Assembly (NCBI GenBank): GCA_035540755.1
Contig: DATLGD010000025.1
Location: 1 to 13,697, forward strand
Length of the DNA stretch: 13,697 bases
From: DATLGD01 sp035540755
Lineage (GTDB): Bacteria > Actinomycetota > Actinomycetes > Mycobacteriales > SCTD01
Direction of reading: 5' to 3'
Below the pieces are notes generated by a model that was not told the origin of the DNA, made no database searches, and was given only the letters and a program-made list of their open reading frames with translations. The position numbers and the translations under genes were made by a program. Shown here piece by piece: positions 1-6,611 of this stretch (position 1 is its first letter; every line of letters starts with the position of its first letter).

Positions 1-871
1 GGGCCAGCAGCCGGCGGCCTCCCAGCCGTCGGCGTCCCAGGACACCGCCGCGAGCGGCCGGCAGCAGATCGCGCAGCCGGCTCAGCGCACCGACGCCCCG
101 GCGCCGGCCTTCGTCGACCAGGCGGTCAAGGCGGCCCCCGACACCTCCGTGCGCGGCAGGACGGAGCCGATGAGCCGCCTGCGCAAGGTCATCGCCGAGC
201 GCATGGTCGAGTCGCTGCAGGTCAGCGCCCAGCTGACGACGGTCGTCGAGGTCGACGTCACCAAGATCGCCCGCCTGCGCCAGCAGGCGAAGGCGTCGTT
301 CGAGCAGCGCGAGGGCGTGAAGCTGTCCTTCATGCCGTTCTTCGCGCAGGCGACGCTCGAGGCGCTCAAGCAGCACCCGGTCGTGAACGCCAGCGTCGAC
401 CAGGAGGGTGGCCGGATCACCTACCACGACGACGTGCACCTCGGCGTCGCCGTCGACACCGAGCGCGGCCTGCTCGTGCCGGTCATCCACGGCGCAGGGG
501 ACCTGAACCTCGCCGGTCTGGCCAAGAAGATCGCCGACCTCGCCGGGCGCACCCGCACCAACAAGGTGACGCCGGACGAGCTCGGCGGCGGCACGTTCAC
601 GCTCACCAACACCGGCTCGCGCGGCGCCCTGTTCGACACGCCGATCATCAACCAGCCGCAGGTCGGCATCCTCGGCACCGGTGCCGTGGTCAAGCGCCCG
701 GTCGTGGTCGACGACCCGGAGCTCGGCGAAGTCGTCGCCGTCCGGTCGATGGTCTACCTGGCGCTGACCTACGACCACCGGATCGTCGACGGCGCCGACG
801 CCGCCCGCTTCCTCGTGACCGTGAAGGAGCGGCTCGAGGAGGGCGACTTCGCCGCCGAGCTCGGCCTGTAG
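1..871 (+). CDS. sucB: Dihydrolipoamide acyltransferase, E2 component of a 2-oxoacid dehydrogenase complex (3' part)
   Basis: The frame is open from base 2, so the gene begins left of the window. About 45 residues of Pro/Ala/Gln-rich linker are followed by a complete catalytic acyltransferase domain starting near the PMSRLRKVIAERM stretch. The E2 active-site signature YDHRIVDGADAARFL (DHRxxDG with catalytic His and Asp) lies close to the C-terminus. E2 transfers the acyl group from its lipoyl arm to CoA at the core of the pyruvate or 2-oxoglutarate dehydrogenase complex in the cytoplasm. The lipoyl and E3-binding domains would lie upstream and are not visible. The mycobacterial equivalent is called DlaT (formerly SucB) and works mainly in pyruvate dehydrogenase, so the substrate, and hence sucB versus dlaT, cannot be fixed from this fragment. 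lipB and lipA further along the window make its cofactor. Confidence 0.93.
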   Translation, partial: GQQPAASQPSASQDTAASGRQQIAQPAQRTDAPAPAFVDQAVKAAPDTSVRGRTEPMSRLRKVIAERMVESLQVSAQLTTVVEVDVTKIARLRQQAKASFEQREGVKLSFMPFFAQATLEALKQHPVVNASVDQEGGRITYHDDVHLGVAVDTERGLLVPVIHGAGDLNLAGLAKKIADLAGRTRTNKVTPDELGGGTFTLTNTGSRGALFDTPIINQPQVGILGTGAVVKRPVVVDDPELGEVVAVRSMVYLALTYDHRIVDGADAARFLVTVKERLEEGDFAAELGL

Positions 872-878
872 CCCGCAC

Positions 879-920
879 GTCCCGCGCCCGCCGCTCCCTT
901 CCGGACGGCGGGCGCGGGAC
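879..920 (+). terminator. Strong GC hairpin terminator of the E2 gene
   Basis: A perfect 15-bp inverted repeat (GTCCCGCGCCCGCCG at 879-893, its complement at 906-920) encloses a 12-base loop and begins 7 bases after the E2 stop codon. There is no U tract, which is usual for actinobacterial intrinsic-type terminators. Position and stem strength make termination the likely role. Confidence 0.8.
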
Positions 921-921
921 T

Positions 922-968
922 GCCCGGCGGCGGGCGCCCGGGCTGGGCGGCGCGCGCAGCCGCCGGGC
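922..968 (+). other. Second inverted repeat in the E2-epimerase spacer
   Basis: GCCCGGCGG (922-930) is complementary to CCGCCGGGC (960-968). The 29-base interior holds the perfect 10-base palindrome CGGGCGCCCG (931-940). It follows directly on the stronger hairpin at 879-920 and could be a back-up terminator. The region is extremely GC-rich, so chance pairing is possible. The rest of the spacer, 969-1088, holds no gene I can support. Confidence 0.35.
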
Positions 969-1088
969 GGAGCCGACCGGGCGATCGCCGTCTGACACGC
1001 CGGCCCGTCGGACGGCAGATGCCCGGTCGAGCGGACGGCGCCGCGGGCCGGGTGGCGCCGGCGCCGGCGCACCGGGACGATCGTGGGC

Positions 1089-2009
1089 ATGAAGGTCGCG
1101 GTCACCGGCTCCACCGGGCTCATCGGCTCGGCCCTCGTCCCGCACCTGCGCGAGCGCGGCCACGACGTCGTGCGCTTCGTGCGCGGCACGCCGGCCGGCG
1201 CGGACGAGCGCAGCTGGGACCCGGGCCGCCGGCGGCTGGACCCGGCAGACCTCGCCGACGTCGACGCCGTCGTGCACCTGGCCGGTGCGGGCGTCGGCGA
1301 CAAGCGCTGGACGGGGTCGCGGAAGGCCGTGGTGCTGGGCAGCCGGGTCGACGGCACGACCGCCGTCGCCGAGGCCGTAGCCGCCAGCGACCGCACCCGG
1401 GTGCTGCTGTCCGCGAGCGCCGTGGGCTTCTACGGCGACACCGGCGACCGGCTCACCGACGAGACCGGAGCCAGCGGGAAGGGCTTCCTCGCCGAGGTGT
1501 GCCGGCAGTGGGAGGCCGCGACCGGCCCGGCCGAGCGGGCCGACACGCGCGTCGTCCACCTGCGCACCGGCATCGTCCTGGCCGGCGAGGGAGGCGCGCT
1601 CGGGCCGCAGCTGCCGGTCTTCCGGGCCGGTCTCGGAGCGCCGCTGGGATCGGGCCGCCAGTACGTGCCGTGGATCTCGCTGCCCGACGAGGTCCGCGCC
1701 GTCGAGCACCTGCTCACCGCCGACGTCTCCGGCCCGGTCAACCTCGTGGCACCGGCACCCGTGACCAACCGCGAGTTCACCAAGGTGCTGGGCCGGGTGC
1801 TGAACCGGCCGACGCTGCCGGTGCCCGTCCCGGGCTTCGTCCTGAAGGCGGCGCTGGGCGGCTTCGCCGGCGAGGGGGTGCTCGTCGGTCAGCGACTGGC
1901 ACCCGCGGTGCTGGAGCGGTCCGGCTTCCGGTTCAGCCACACCGGCCTGGAACAGGCGCTGCGCGCGGTGCTCGGTCGCCCGGCCGAGCCGCCGGTCAGG
2001 CCGGGGTGA
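1089..2009 (+). CDS. TIGR01777 family epimerase (SDR39U1-like NAD(P)-binding protein)
   Basis: This 306-residue protein begins with a Rossmann fold whose GxxGxxG loop is G7-S-T-G-L-I-G13. It continues through the family-typical SASAVGFYG segment (about 108-116) and VPWISLPDEV (about 193-202). It ends in a DUF1731-like C-terminal region (about 245-292), as in the YfcH/SDR39U1 family of extended short-chain dehydrogenase-like proteins. Substrate and reaction are unknown for the family. The usual SDR YxxxK catalytic pair is not evident. I chose ATG 1089 because MKVAVTG is the normal family N-terminus and GACGAT at 1076-1081 would suit a leaderless start; GTG 1083 is the alternative. In mycobacteria a homologue (Rv2216) also sits between the E2 and lipB genes. 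The 3' end overlaps the convergent kinase gene by 14 bases. Confidence 0.9.
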   Translation: MKVAVTGSTGLIGSALVPHLRERGHDVVRFVRGTPAGADERSWDPGRRRLDPADLADVDAVVHLAGAGVGDKRWTGSRKAVVLGSRVDGTTAVAEAVAASDRTRVLLSASAVGFYGDTGDRLTDETGASGKGFLAEVCRQWEAATGPAERADTRVVHLRTGIVLAGEGGALGPQLPVFRAGLGAPLGSGRQYVPWISLPDEVRAVEHLLTADVSGPVNLVAPAPVTNREFTKVLGRVLNRPTLPVPVPGFVLKAALGGFAGEGVLVGQRLAPAVLERSGFRFSHTGLEQALRAVLGRPAEPPVRPG

Positions 2010-3456
2010 TGGACGCCAGTCGCCAGCCCTGATCGGTGCGCACCAGCTCGACCAGGTAGGGCCGTTCGCCTCGGGCCGGCACTCCCTGCACGACGCTGCC
2101 GTCGGCGGCCCGCACCTCGTGCGCGGCGAGCGTGTCGACGACGAGCAGCCGCGCCGAGGTCGGTGTCGCCTCCTGCACCTCCACCGAGCGGACGTCGTGC
2201 CGCAGGCCGGTGGCGGAGCGCTCCTCGGCGACCAGCGCCCGCAGGCGCGCCGTGTCCGCGGCGAACGCCTCGCTGCCCTCGGCGTACACGTCGGCGAGCC
2301 GATCGACGTCGCCGCGCTCGAACGCGTCGGCGCGGGCGGCGTCGAGCTCGTCGAGCACCTGCCGCCAGTCCGGCTCCGGCTGCACGTCCGCGGCCGCGTC
2401 CGGCGACGCGGACGGCGTCCCGCCCGCCGCCGGCAGGACCGCCGCCGAGGGGGGCTCGGCGGTGCGGCCGAGCCACCACCCTCCTCCGCCGGCCACGGCG
2501 AGGAGCACCACGGCCGCGGCCGCGGGCAGCGCCCACCGCGGCAGCCGTCGTGCAGGCCGTGCAGTCGCGGGTGTCGCAGCGTGCCGCGGGACGGCGTGCG
2601 TCGGCCGCACCCCGGGCCCGGCCACCGCGGCCGGGAGCCCGTGCAGCGCGACCGGAGCGGCGGCGTGGGCGCGCCGCACCGTGGCCCCGAACGCCGCGGC
2701 GCCGGGCCGGCGCGACGGGTCGCGGTCGAGCGCCGCCTCGACCGCCTCGACGAGCGGTCGGGGTGCGGACGGCGCCAGCAGGCCGAGCGGCGCCCGCGCA
2801 CCGGCCGACGCCGCGGACAGCACCTCGTCGACCGACCCGCCCTCGTGCGGGGGGCTGCCGGCCAGCAGGTGGTGGCAGACGGCGGCCAGCCCCCAGACGT
2901 CCGACGCCGGCGACGGCTCGTGGCCGGCCAGCAGTGCCGGGTCGAGGTACTCGGCGGTGCCGTGCAGCCTGTCCCGGCGGGACCCGATCACGCGTGCCAG
3001 CCCCAGGTCGGACAGCAGCGGCATGCCCTCGGCGGTGAACAGCACGTTCGAAGGCGTCACGTCGCCGTGCACGAGACCGCGCGCGTGCGCGGCCGCCAGC
3101 GCCTCCGCGAGCGGCGCGACGACGGTGACCGCCTCGCCCGGGTCGAGGCTGCCGCGGCGTGCCAGCAGCGCCGCCAGCGACCCGCCGTCGGCATGGTCGA
3201 GCACGAGCACGGTGCCCGAGCCGTCGCCGACGACGTCGCGCAGGCGCACCACGTAGGGGGTGTCGAGCGTGCGCAGCACCGCCGCCTCCCGGCGCAGCGC
3301 CGACACCTCGGCCACGCCGGCACCGGTCCGCAACCGCTTCAGCGCGACGACGTCCCCGGTGCTCTCCTCCACCGCCCGCCAGACCTCCGCGGTGCCGCCG
3401 TAGCCGATCAGCTCCTGGACGTCGTAGCCCGCGAGCGACCACGGCTCCTGACCCAT
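1996..3456 (-). CDS. Membrane-anchored Ser/Thr protein kinase with extracellular C-terminal domain
   Basis: This 486-residue PknB/Hanks-type kinase has a glycine-rich loop GYGGTAEVW (18-26), ATP-binding K40, helix-C E57, catalytic loop H130-G-D132-V-T-P-S-N137 and metal-binding D150-L-G152, which replaces DFG. The catalytic domain ends near residue 262. After a Pro/Ala/Arg-rich juxtamembrane stretch comes one transmembrane helix (about 309-329), and then about 155 residues that should lie outside the membrane. The last 120 or so, ending in RLASITPA, resemble an NTF2/SnoaL-like ligand-binding fold, which I infer from pattern only. The catalytic-loop Lys of Ser/Thr kinases (DxKxxN) is Thr134 here; the other core residues are kept, so activity is likely but not certain. 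The start is ATG 3456; an in-frame extension to 3504 lacks kinase similarity. The target is unknown. It is convergent with the epimerase and divergent from the peptidase unit. Confidence 0.87.
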   Translation of the reverse strand: MGQEPWSLAGYDVQELIGYGGTAEVWRAVEESTGDVVALKRLRTGAGVAEVSALRREAAVLRTLDTPYVVRLRDVVGDGSGTVLVLDHADGGSLAALLARRGSLDPGEAVTVVAPLAEALAAAHARGLVHGDVTPSNVLFTAEGMPLLSDLGLARVIGSRRDRLHGTAEYLDPALLAGHEPSPASDVWGLAAVCHHLLAGSPPHEGGSVDEVLSAASAGARAPLGLLAPSAPRPLVEAVEAALDRDPSRRPGAAAFGATVRRAHAAAPVALHGLPAAVAGPGVRPTHAVPRHAATPATARPARRLPRWALPAAAAVVLLAVAGGGGWWLGRTAEPPSAAVLPAAGGTPSASPDAAADVQPEPDWRQVLDELDAARADAFERGDVDRLADVYAEGSEAFAADTARLRALVAEERSATGLRHDVRSVEVQEATPTSARLLVVDTLAAHEVRAADGSVVQGVPARGERPYLVELVRTDQGWRLASITPA

Positions 3457-3505
3457 GCCGACAGTGCAGCACGCCCGGCCGACCCGCGGCTCGGCTGTCC
3501 ACACC

Positions 3506-3517
3506 TAGAGTGCGCCC
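3506..3517 (+). promoter_or_regulatory. Leaderless-type -10 element of the flavoprotein remnant and peptidase unit
   Basis: TAGAGT (3506-3511) is followed by six bases and then GTG 3518, the spacing expected if transcription starts on the start codon. No clear -35 box is visible. It lies in the 61-base gap between the divergent kinase and this unit. Confidence 0.55.
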
Positions 3518-3628
3518 GTGCCGGACGTCGTCGTGGTGGGAGCCGGGGTTGCCGGCCAGTTGTGCGCGCTGCGGCTGTCCCGCACCGGCGCGGCCGTGCT
3601 CACCGAGCTCCGAGGAGGAGCCGCATGA
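3518..3628 (+). pseudogene. Remnant or leader ORF: N-terminus of an FAD/NAD(P)-binding oxidoreductase
   Basis: GTG 3518 opens a 36-codon frame beginning VPDVVVVGAGVAG, followed by a helix rich in Leu, Ala and Arg. This is the beta-alpha-beta dinucleotide-binding start (GxGxxG) of flavoproteins such as L-aspartate oxidase or succinate dehydrogenase-like enzymes. After AAVLTE, where such proteins continue for hundreds of residues, the frame runs into LRGGAA and stops. Its TGA overlaps the ATG of the peptidase gene (ATGA at 3625-3628). The bases encoding the final residues contain the GAGGAGG ribosome binding site for the peptidase. The rest of a flavoprotein is absent from the neighbouring frames. 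The likeliest reading is a deletion that fused the promoter and first codons of a lost gene to the peptidase. A retained coupled leader peptide is the other reading. The exact parent family is unknown. Confidence 0.6.
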
Positions 3629-4332
3629 CCGACCGCCACATCGTCGCGACCAGCAGCGGCGGGTTCCTCGCCGACGACCGCTACGGCGCCGTGCCCGGCC
3701 CGCTCGTGCGGTACGCGGTGGAGCTCTCCGGCGCCGAGACGCCTCGGGTCTGCGCGCTGCACACCGCGACCGGCGACGACGCCGCGCGGCGGGCGGTCTT
3801 CTACGCCGGCGTCGCCGGCGCGGGCTGGCGGCCCGCGCACCTGGCGCTGTTCCCGATGCCGAACATCGGCGACCTGCGCGAGCACCTGCTCGCCCAGGAC
3901 GTCGTGTGGGTCGGCGGCGGGAGCGTGGCGAACCTGCTGGCGCTGTGGCGGTTGCACGGCGTCGACGGCGCGCTGCGGGAGGCGTGGGAGGCCGGGGTCG
4001 TGCTGATGGGCGGCAGCGCAGGCAGCCTGTGCTGGTTCGAGGGCGGCACCACAGACTCCTTCGGCCCCGACCTGCGGCCGGTGACGAACGGGCTGGCGTT
4101 CCTGCCCGGCAGCACCTGCCCGCACTACGACTCCGAGGACCGGCGGCGCCCGCTGTACCAGGCCCTGGTGCGCGAGGGCGCCGTGCCGCCCGGCACCGCC
4201 ACCGACGACGGCGTCGGGCTGCACTTCACCGGCACCGAGCTCACCACGGTGCTGTCCGACCGCCCCGACGGTGCGGCCTGGCGGGTCGAGGTCGACGGCG
4301 AGACGCGGCTCGACCCGGTGCGCCTGCGCTGA
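3625..4332 (+). CDS. Peptidase E-like serine peptidase, family S51
   Basis: This 235-residue protein matches family S51 in length. It carries the nucleophile-elbow motif G129-G-S131-A-G-S with Ser131 as candidate nucleophile, preceded by VVWVGGGSVANLLALW (93-108), which is typical of the family. His167 (CPHYDSE) is the likely catalytic base, and TDDGVGLHF (193-201) matches the conserved C-terminal segment. PepE enzymes are cytoplasmic and cleave N-terminal Asp-X dipeptides, while relatives in the family (cyanophycinase, others) differ in substrate, so the specificity is unproven. A strong GAGGAGG site lies just before ATG 3625, inside the preceding 36-codon frame, and the stop/start overlap suggests translational coupling. 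A peptide importer operon is encoded 0.7 kb downstream, beyond lipB, which would fit uptake followed by hydrolysis. That connection is inferred only. Confidence 0.88.
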   Translation: MTDRHIVATSSGGFLADDRYGAVPGPLVRYAVELSGAETPRVCALHTATGDDAARRAVFYAGVAGAGWRPAHLALFPMPNIGDLREHLLAQDVVWVGGGSVANLLALWRLHGVDGALREAWEAGVVLMGGSAGSLCWFEGGTTDSFGPDLRPVTNGLAFLPGSTCPHYDSEDRRRPLYQALVREGAVPPGTATDDGVGLHFTGTELTTVLSDRPDGAAWRVEVDGETRLDPVRLR

Positions 4333-4340
4333 CCCCGGAC

Positions 4341-4353
4341 TAGGCTCGGCGTC
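4341..4353 (+). promoter_or_regulatory. Leaderless-type -10 element of lipB
   Basis: TAGGCT (4341-4346) is followed by seven bases and then GTG 4354. No Shine-Dalgarno sequence precedes the start, so leaderless initiation is probable. It lies in the 21-base gap after the peptidase gene. Confidence 0.6.
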
Positions 4354-4968
4354 GTGATCGTCCGCCGGCTCGGCCTCGTGGAGTACGAGGAGGCCTGGCA
4401 CCTGCAGCAGGCGGTGCACGACGACGTCGTGGCGGGCGGGGAGGACGTCACGCTCCTGCTCGAGCACCCGCCGGTCTACACCGCGGGCAAGCGGACCGAG
4501 CCGTGGGAGCGGCCGCTCGACGGCACGCCGGTGGTCGACGTCGACCGCGGCGGGAAGATCACCTGGCACGGTCCGGGCCAGGTCACCGGGTACCCGATCG
4601 TGCGTCTGGCCGACCCGGTCGACGTCGTCGCGCACGTGCGCCGACTCGAGCAGCTGCTTCTCGACACGTGCGCCGAGATCGGCCTTGCCACCGACCGCGT
4701 CGAGGGGCGCTCCGGGGTCTGGACGCCCGACGGCGCACGCAAGGTCGCGGCCATCGGCATCCGGGTCTCGCGCGGCGTGACCATGCACGGCTTCGCCCTC
4801 AACTGCGATCCCGACCTGTCGGCCTACGACCGCATCGTGCCGTGCGGCATCGCCGACGCGGGAGTCACCTCGCTGACCCGCGAGCTGGGCCGCCGGGTCG
4901 GTGTCGACGACGTGCTGCCGCTGCTCGCGGAGCGCCTCCCCACGCTGTCGGCGTCACCGGTGGGCTGA
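4354..4968 (+). CDS. lipB: Lipoyl(octanoyl) transferase LipB
   Basis: LipB moves octanoate from acyl carrier protein to lipoyl-domain lysines (octanoyl-ACP:protein N-octanoyltransferase), the first step of protein lipoylation in the cytoplasm. At 204 residues it is close to the usual family size. It contains the family motif GGKITWHGPGQVTGYP (66-81), the catalytic Lys130 (ARKVAAIGIRVSRGVTMHG region) and the catalytic Cys164 (IVPCGI), which match the Lys/Cys dyad known from M. tuberculosis LipB. The start is GTG 4354, which leaves an N-terminus MIVRRLGLVEYEEAW that fits the family. lipA, its usual neighbour, lies 6.4 kb away beyond a transporter operon, so the two are unlikely to be co-transcribed here. 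Acceptor proteins include the E2 enzyme at the left edge. Confidence 0.95.
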   Translation: MIVRRLGLVEYEEAWHLQQAVHDDVVAGGEDVTLLLEHPPVYTAGKRTEPWERPLDGTPVVDVDRGGKITWHGPGQVTGYPIVRLADPVDVVAHVRRLEQLLLDTCAEIGLATDRVEGRSGVWTPDGARKVAAIGIRVSRGVTMHGFALNCDPDLSAYDRIVPCGIADAGVTSLTRELGRRVGVDDVLPLLAERLPTLSASPVG

Positions 4969-4984
4969 GCCGCCCGGGAGATCA

Positions 4985-5009
4985 CAGGACGGGAACGATG
5001 TCCGTCCTG
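4985..5009 (+). terminator. Inverted repeat after lipB, possible terminator
   Basis: CAGGACGG (4985-4992) and CCGTCCTG (5002-5009) form a perfect 8-bp stem with a 9-base loop, 16 bases after the lipB stop codon. There is no U tract. It abuts a second, longer inverted repeat, so the two may act together. Confidence 0.5.
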
Positions 5010-5044
5010 GCATTGATCGTCCCGGTAGCGGGTGGATCAATGCC
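5009..5044 (+). promoter_or_regulatory. Long palindromic element upstream of the peptide transporter operon
   Basis: GGCATTGATC (5009-5018) is perfectly complementary to 5035-5044. Inside, CCCG (5021-5024) pairs with CGGG (5029-5032) around the loop GTAG. This is one of the few AT-containing stretches in the area. TTGATC (5013-5018) resembles a -35 box, and ATCAAT lies 17 bases further on, so the palindrome could cover a promoter and serve as an operator. Alternatively it is a second lipB terminator hairpin. It ends 24 bases before the binding-protein start codon. Confidence 0.5.
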
Positions 5045-5068
5045 CGGACGCGACCTTCGGGAGACAGC

Positions 5069-6601
5069 ATGCGCCTGCGCACCCTCGCCCTGTCCGTCAC
5101 GACCGCCCTGGTGCTCGCCGCCTGCGGCGGTGGCGGCGACCCGGTCGACGTCGGCGGAGGTGAGGGCGGTGGAGGCGGCGAGGGCGGCACGCTGGTCGCC
5201 GCGATCAGCGGCGAGCCGGACCAGCTCGACCCGCAGAGCACGTCGGCGTACGCGAGCTTCCAGGTGCTCGAGAACGTCTTCGACACCCTCGTCGAGCCGG
5301 GTGACGACCTGCAGTTCGAGCCGGCCCTCGCCGAGGAGTGGGAGACCAGCGACGACGGACTGACCTGGACCTTCACCCTGCGGGACGGCGTCACCTGGCA
5401 CGACGGCAGCCCGTTCACCGCCGAGGACGTCGTCTACTCCTACAACCGCATTATCGACGAGGAGCTCGCCAACTCCTACCGCTTCGAGTCGGTCGAGGAG
5501 GTCACGGCGCCGGACGAGCAGACGGTCGAGATCCGGGTGTCGCGTCCGACCCCGAACCTGCTGGCGAACATCGGCGCGTTCAAGGGCACGGCCATCGTCC
5601 AGCAGGCGAACGTCGAGGACGGCAGCATCGGCCAGAACCCGATCGGCACGGGGGCCTTCCGCTTCGACTCCTACTCCCCCGGCGACAGCCTCCGGCTGAC
5701 CCGCAACGACGACTACTGGGGCGGCGACGTCGCGCTCGACGGCGTCGACTTCCGGTTCGTCTCGGAGCCCACCGTGGCGCTGACCAACCTGCAGGGCGGG
5801 CAGGTGCACTGGACCGACAACCTGCCGCCGCAGCAGGCCGAGCAGCTCATGGGGGGCGACGACCCCACCGTCGAGGCGGTCGCCAGCAACGACTACTGGT
5901 ACTTCGCGGCCAACCAGGCGCGCCCGCCGTTCGACGACCCGCGGGTCCGCCGGGCACTGGCGTTCGGGATCGACCGTGAGGAGATCACCGAGGCGGCGAC
6001 GTTCGGGCTCGCCGCGGTGAACCAGACCGCCATCCCCGAGGGCAGTGCCTTCCACTTCGACTACGCGCCGTACGAGCGCGACGTCGAGCAGGCGCGCTCG
6101 CTGCTGCAGGAGGCCGGCGTGAGTGACCTCGCGATCGACTTCATGGTCACCAACGAGTACCCGGAGACGGTCACGGCCGCGCAGGTCATCCAGTCGCAGC
6201 TGCAGGAGATCGGCGTGACCGTCAACATCCGCACCCTCGACTTCGCCGCGTGGCTCGACGAGCAGGGCCAGGGCAACTTCGACGTGTTCATGCTCGGCTG
6301 GCTCGGCAACATCGACCCGGACGACTTCTACTACGCGCAGCACCGCACCGACGCCAGCTTCAACTTCCAGGGCTACTCGAACCCCGACGTCGACGCGGCC
6401 CTCGACGAGGCCCGCTCCGAGACCGACGAGGACGCCCGGCGCGACCTCTACGAGCAGGCCGTCACGCAGATCGTCGACGACGCCAGCTACGTCTACCTGT
6501 ACAACCCGCAGGTCGTGCAGGGCTGGTCGCAGGACGTCGAGGGCTACCAGGTCCGCGCCGACCGCGCGATCCGCTTCCGCGACGTGTCGCTGACGAGCTA
6601 G
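5069..6601 (+). CDS. Peptide/solute ABC transporter substrate-binding lipoprotein (SBP family 5)
   Basis: This 510-residue protein starts with a lipoprotein signal peptide: positively charged MRLR, a hydrophobic core, and the lipobox L16-A-A-C19. A Gly/Glu-rich linker (20-40) follows, which would tether the domain to the outer face of the membrane. The remainder is a full family 5 binding domain with the typical GEPDQLDPQ start (48-56) and the EEWETSDDGLTWTFTLRDGV and SPFTAEDVVYSYNRI segments. The family (DppA/OppA) captures di- and oligopeptides, and in some members other solutes; the ligand is not predictable here. ATG 5069 has a GGGAGA ribosome site at 5059-5064 and yields a proper signal peptide, so upstream in-frame codons are not used. 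It is the first gene of a five-gene importer operon preceded by a palindromic element. Confidence 0.93.
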   Translation: MRLRTLALSVTTALVLAACGGGGDPVDVGGGEGGGGGEGGTLVAAISGEPDQLDPQSTSAYASFQVLENVFDTLVEPGDDLQFEPALAEEWETSDDGLTWTFTLRDGVTWHDGSPFTAEDVVYSYNRIIDEELANSYRFESVEEVTAPDEQTVEIRVSRPTPNLLANIGAFKGTAIVQQANVEDGSIGQNPIGTGAFRFDSYSPGDSLRLTRNDDYWGGDVALDGVDFRFVSEPTVALTNLQGGQVHWTDNLPPQQAEQLMGGDDPTVEAVASNDYWYFAANQARPPFDDPRVRRALAFGIDREEITEAATFGLAAVNQTAIPEGSAFHFDYAPYERDVEQARSLLQEAGVSDLAIDFMVTNEYPETVTAAQVIQSQLQEIGVTVNIRTLDFAAWLDEQGQGNFDVFMLGWLGNIDPDDFYYAQHRTDASFNFQGYSNPDVDAALDEARSETDEDARRDLYEQAVTQIVDDASYVYLYNPQVVQGWSQDVEGYQVRADRAIRFRDVSLTS

Positions 6602-6611
6602 GGCTGTCGGC

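Noticed and set aside
690..2801. Long minus-strand open frame of about 700 codons opposite the E2 gene, epimerase and kinase
   Set aside because: It is an Arg/Pro-rich shadow of clear genes. Long spurious frames are expected in DNA this GC-rich, and no domain is visible.
4901..5068. In-frame N-terminal extension of the binding protein into lipB
   Set aside because: ATG 5069 gives a proper lipoprotein signal peptide and has a ribosome site. The extension would bury the signal peptide and cross the palindromes.
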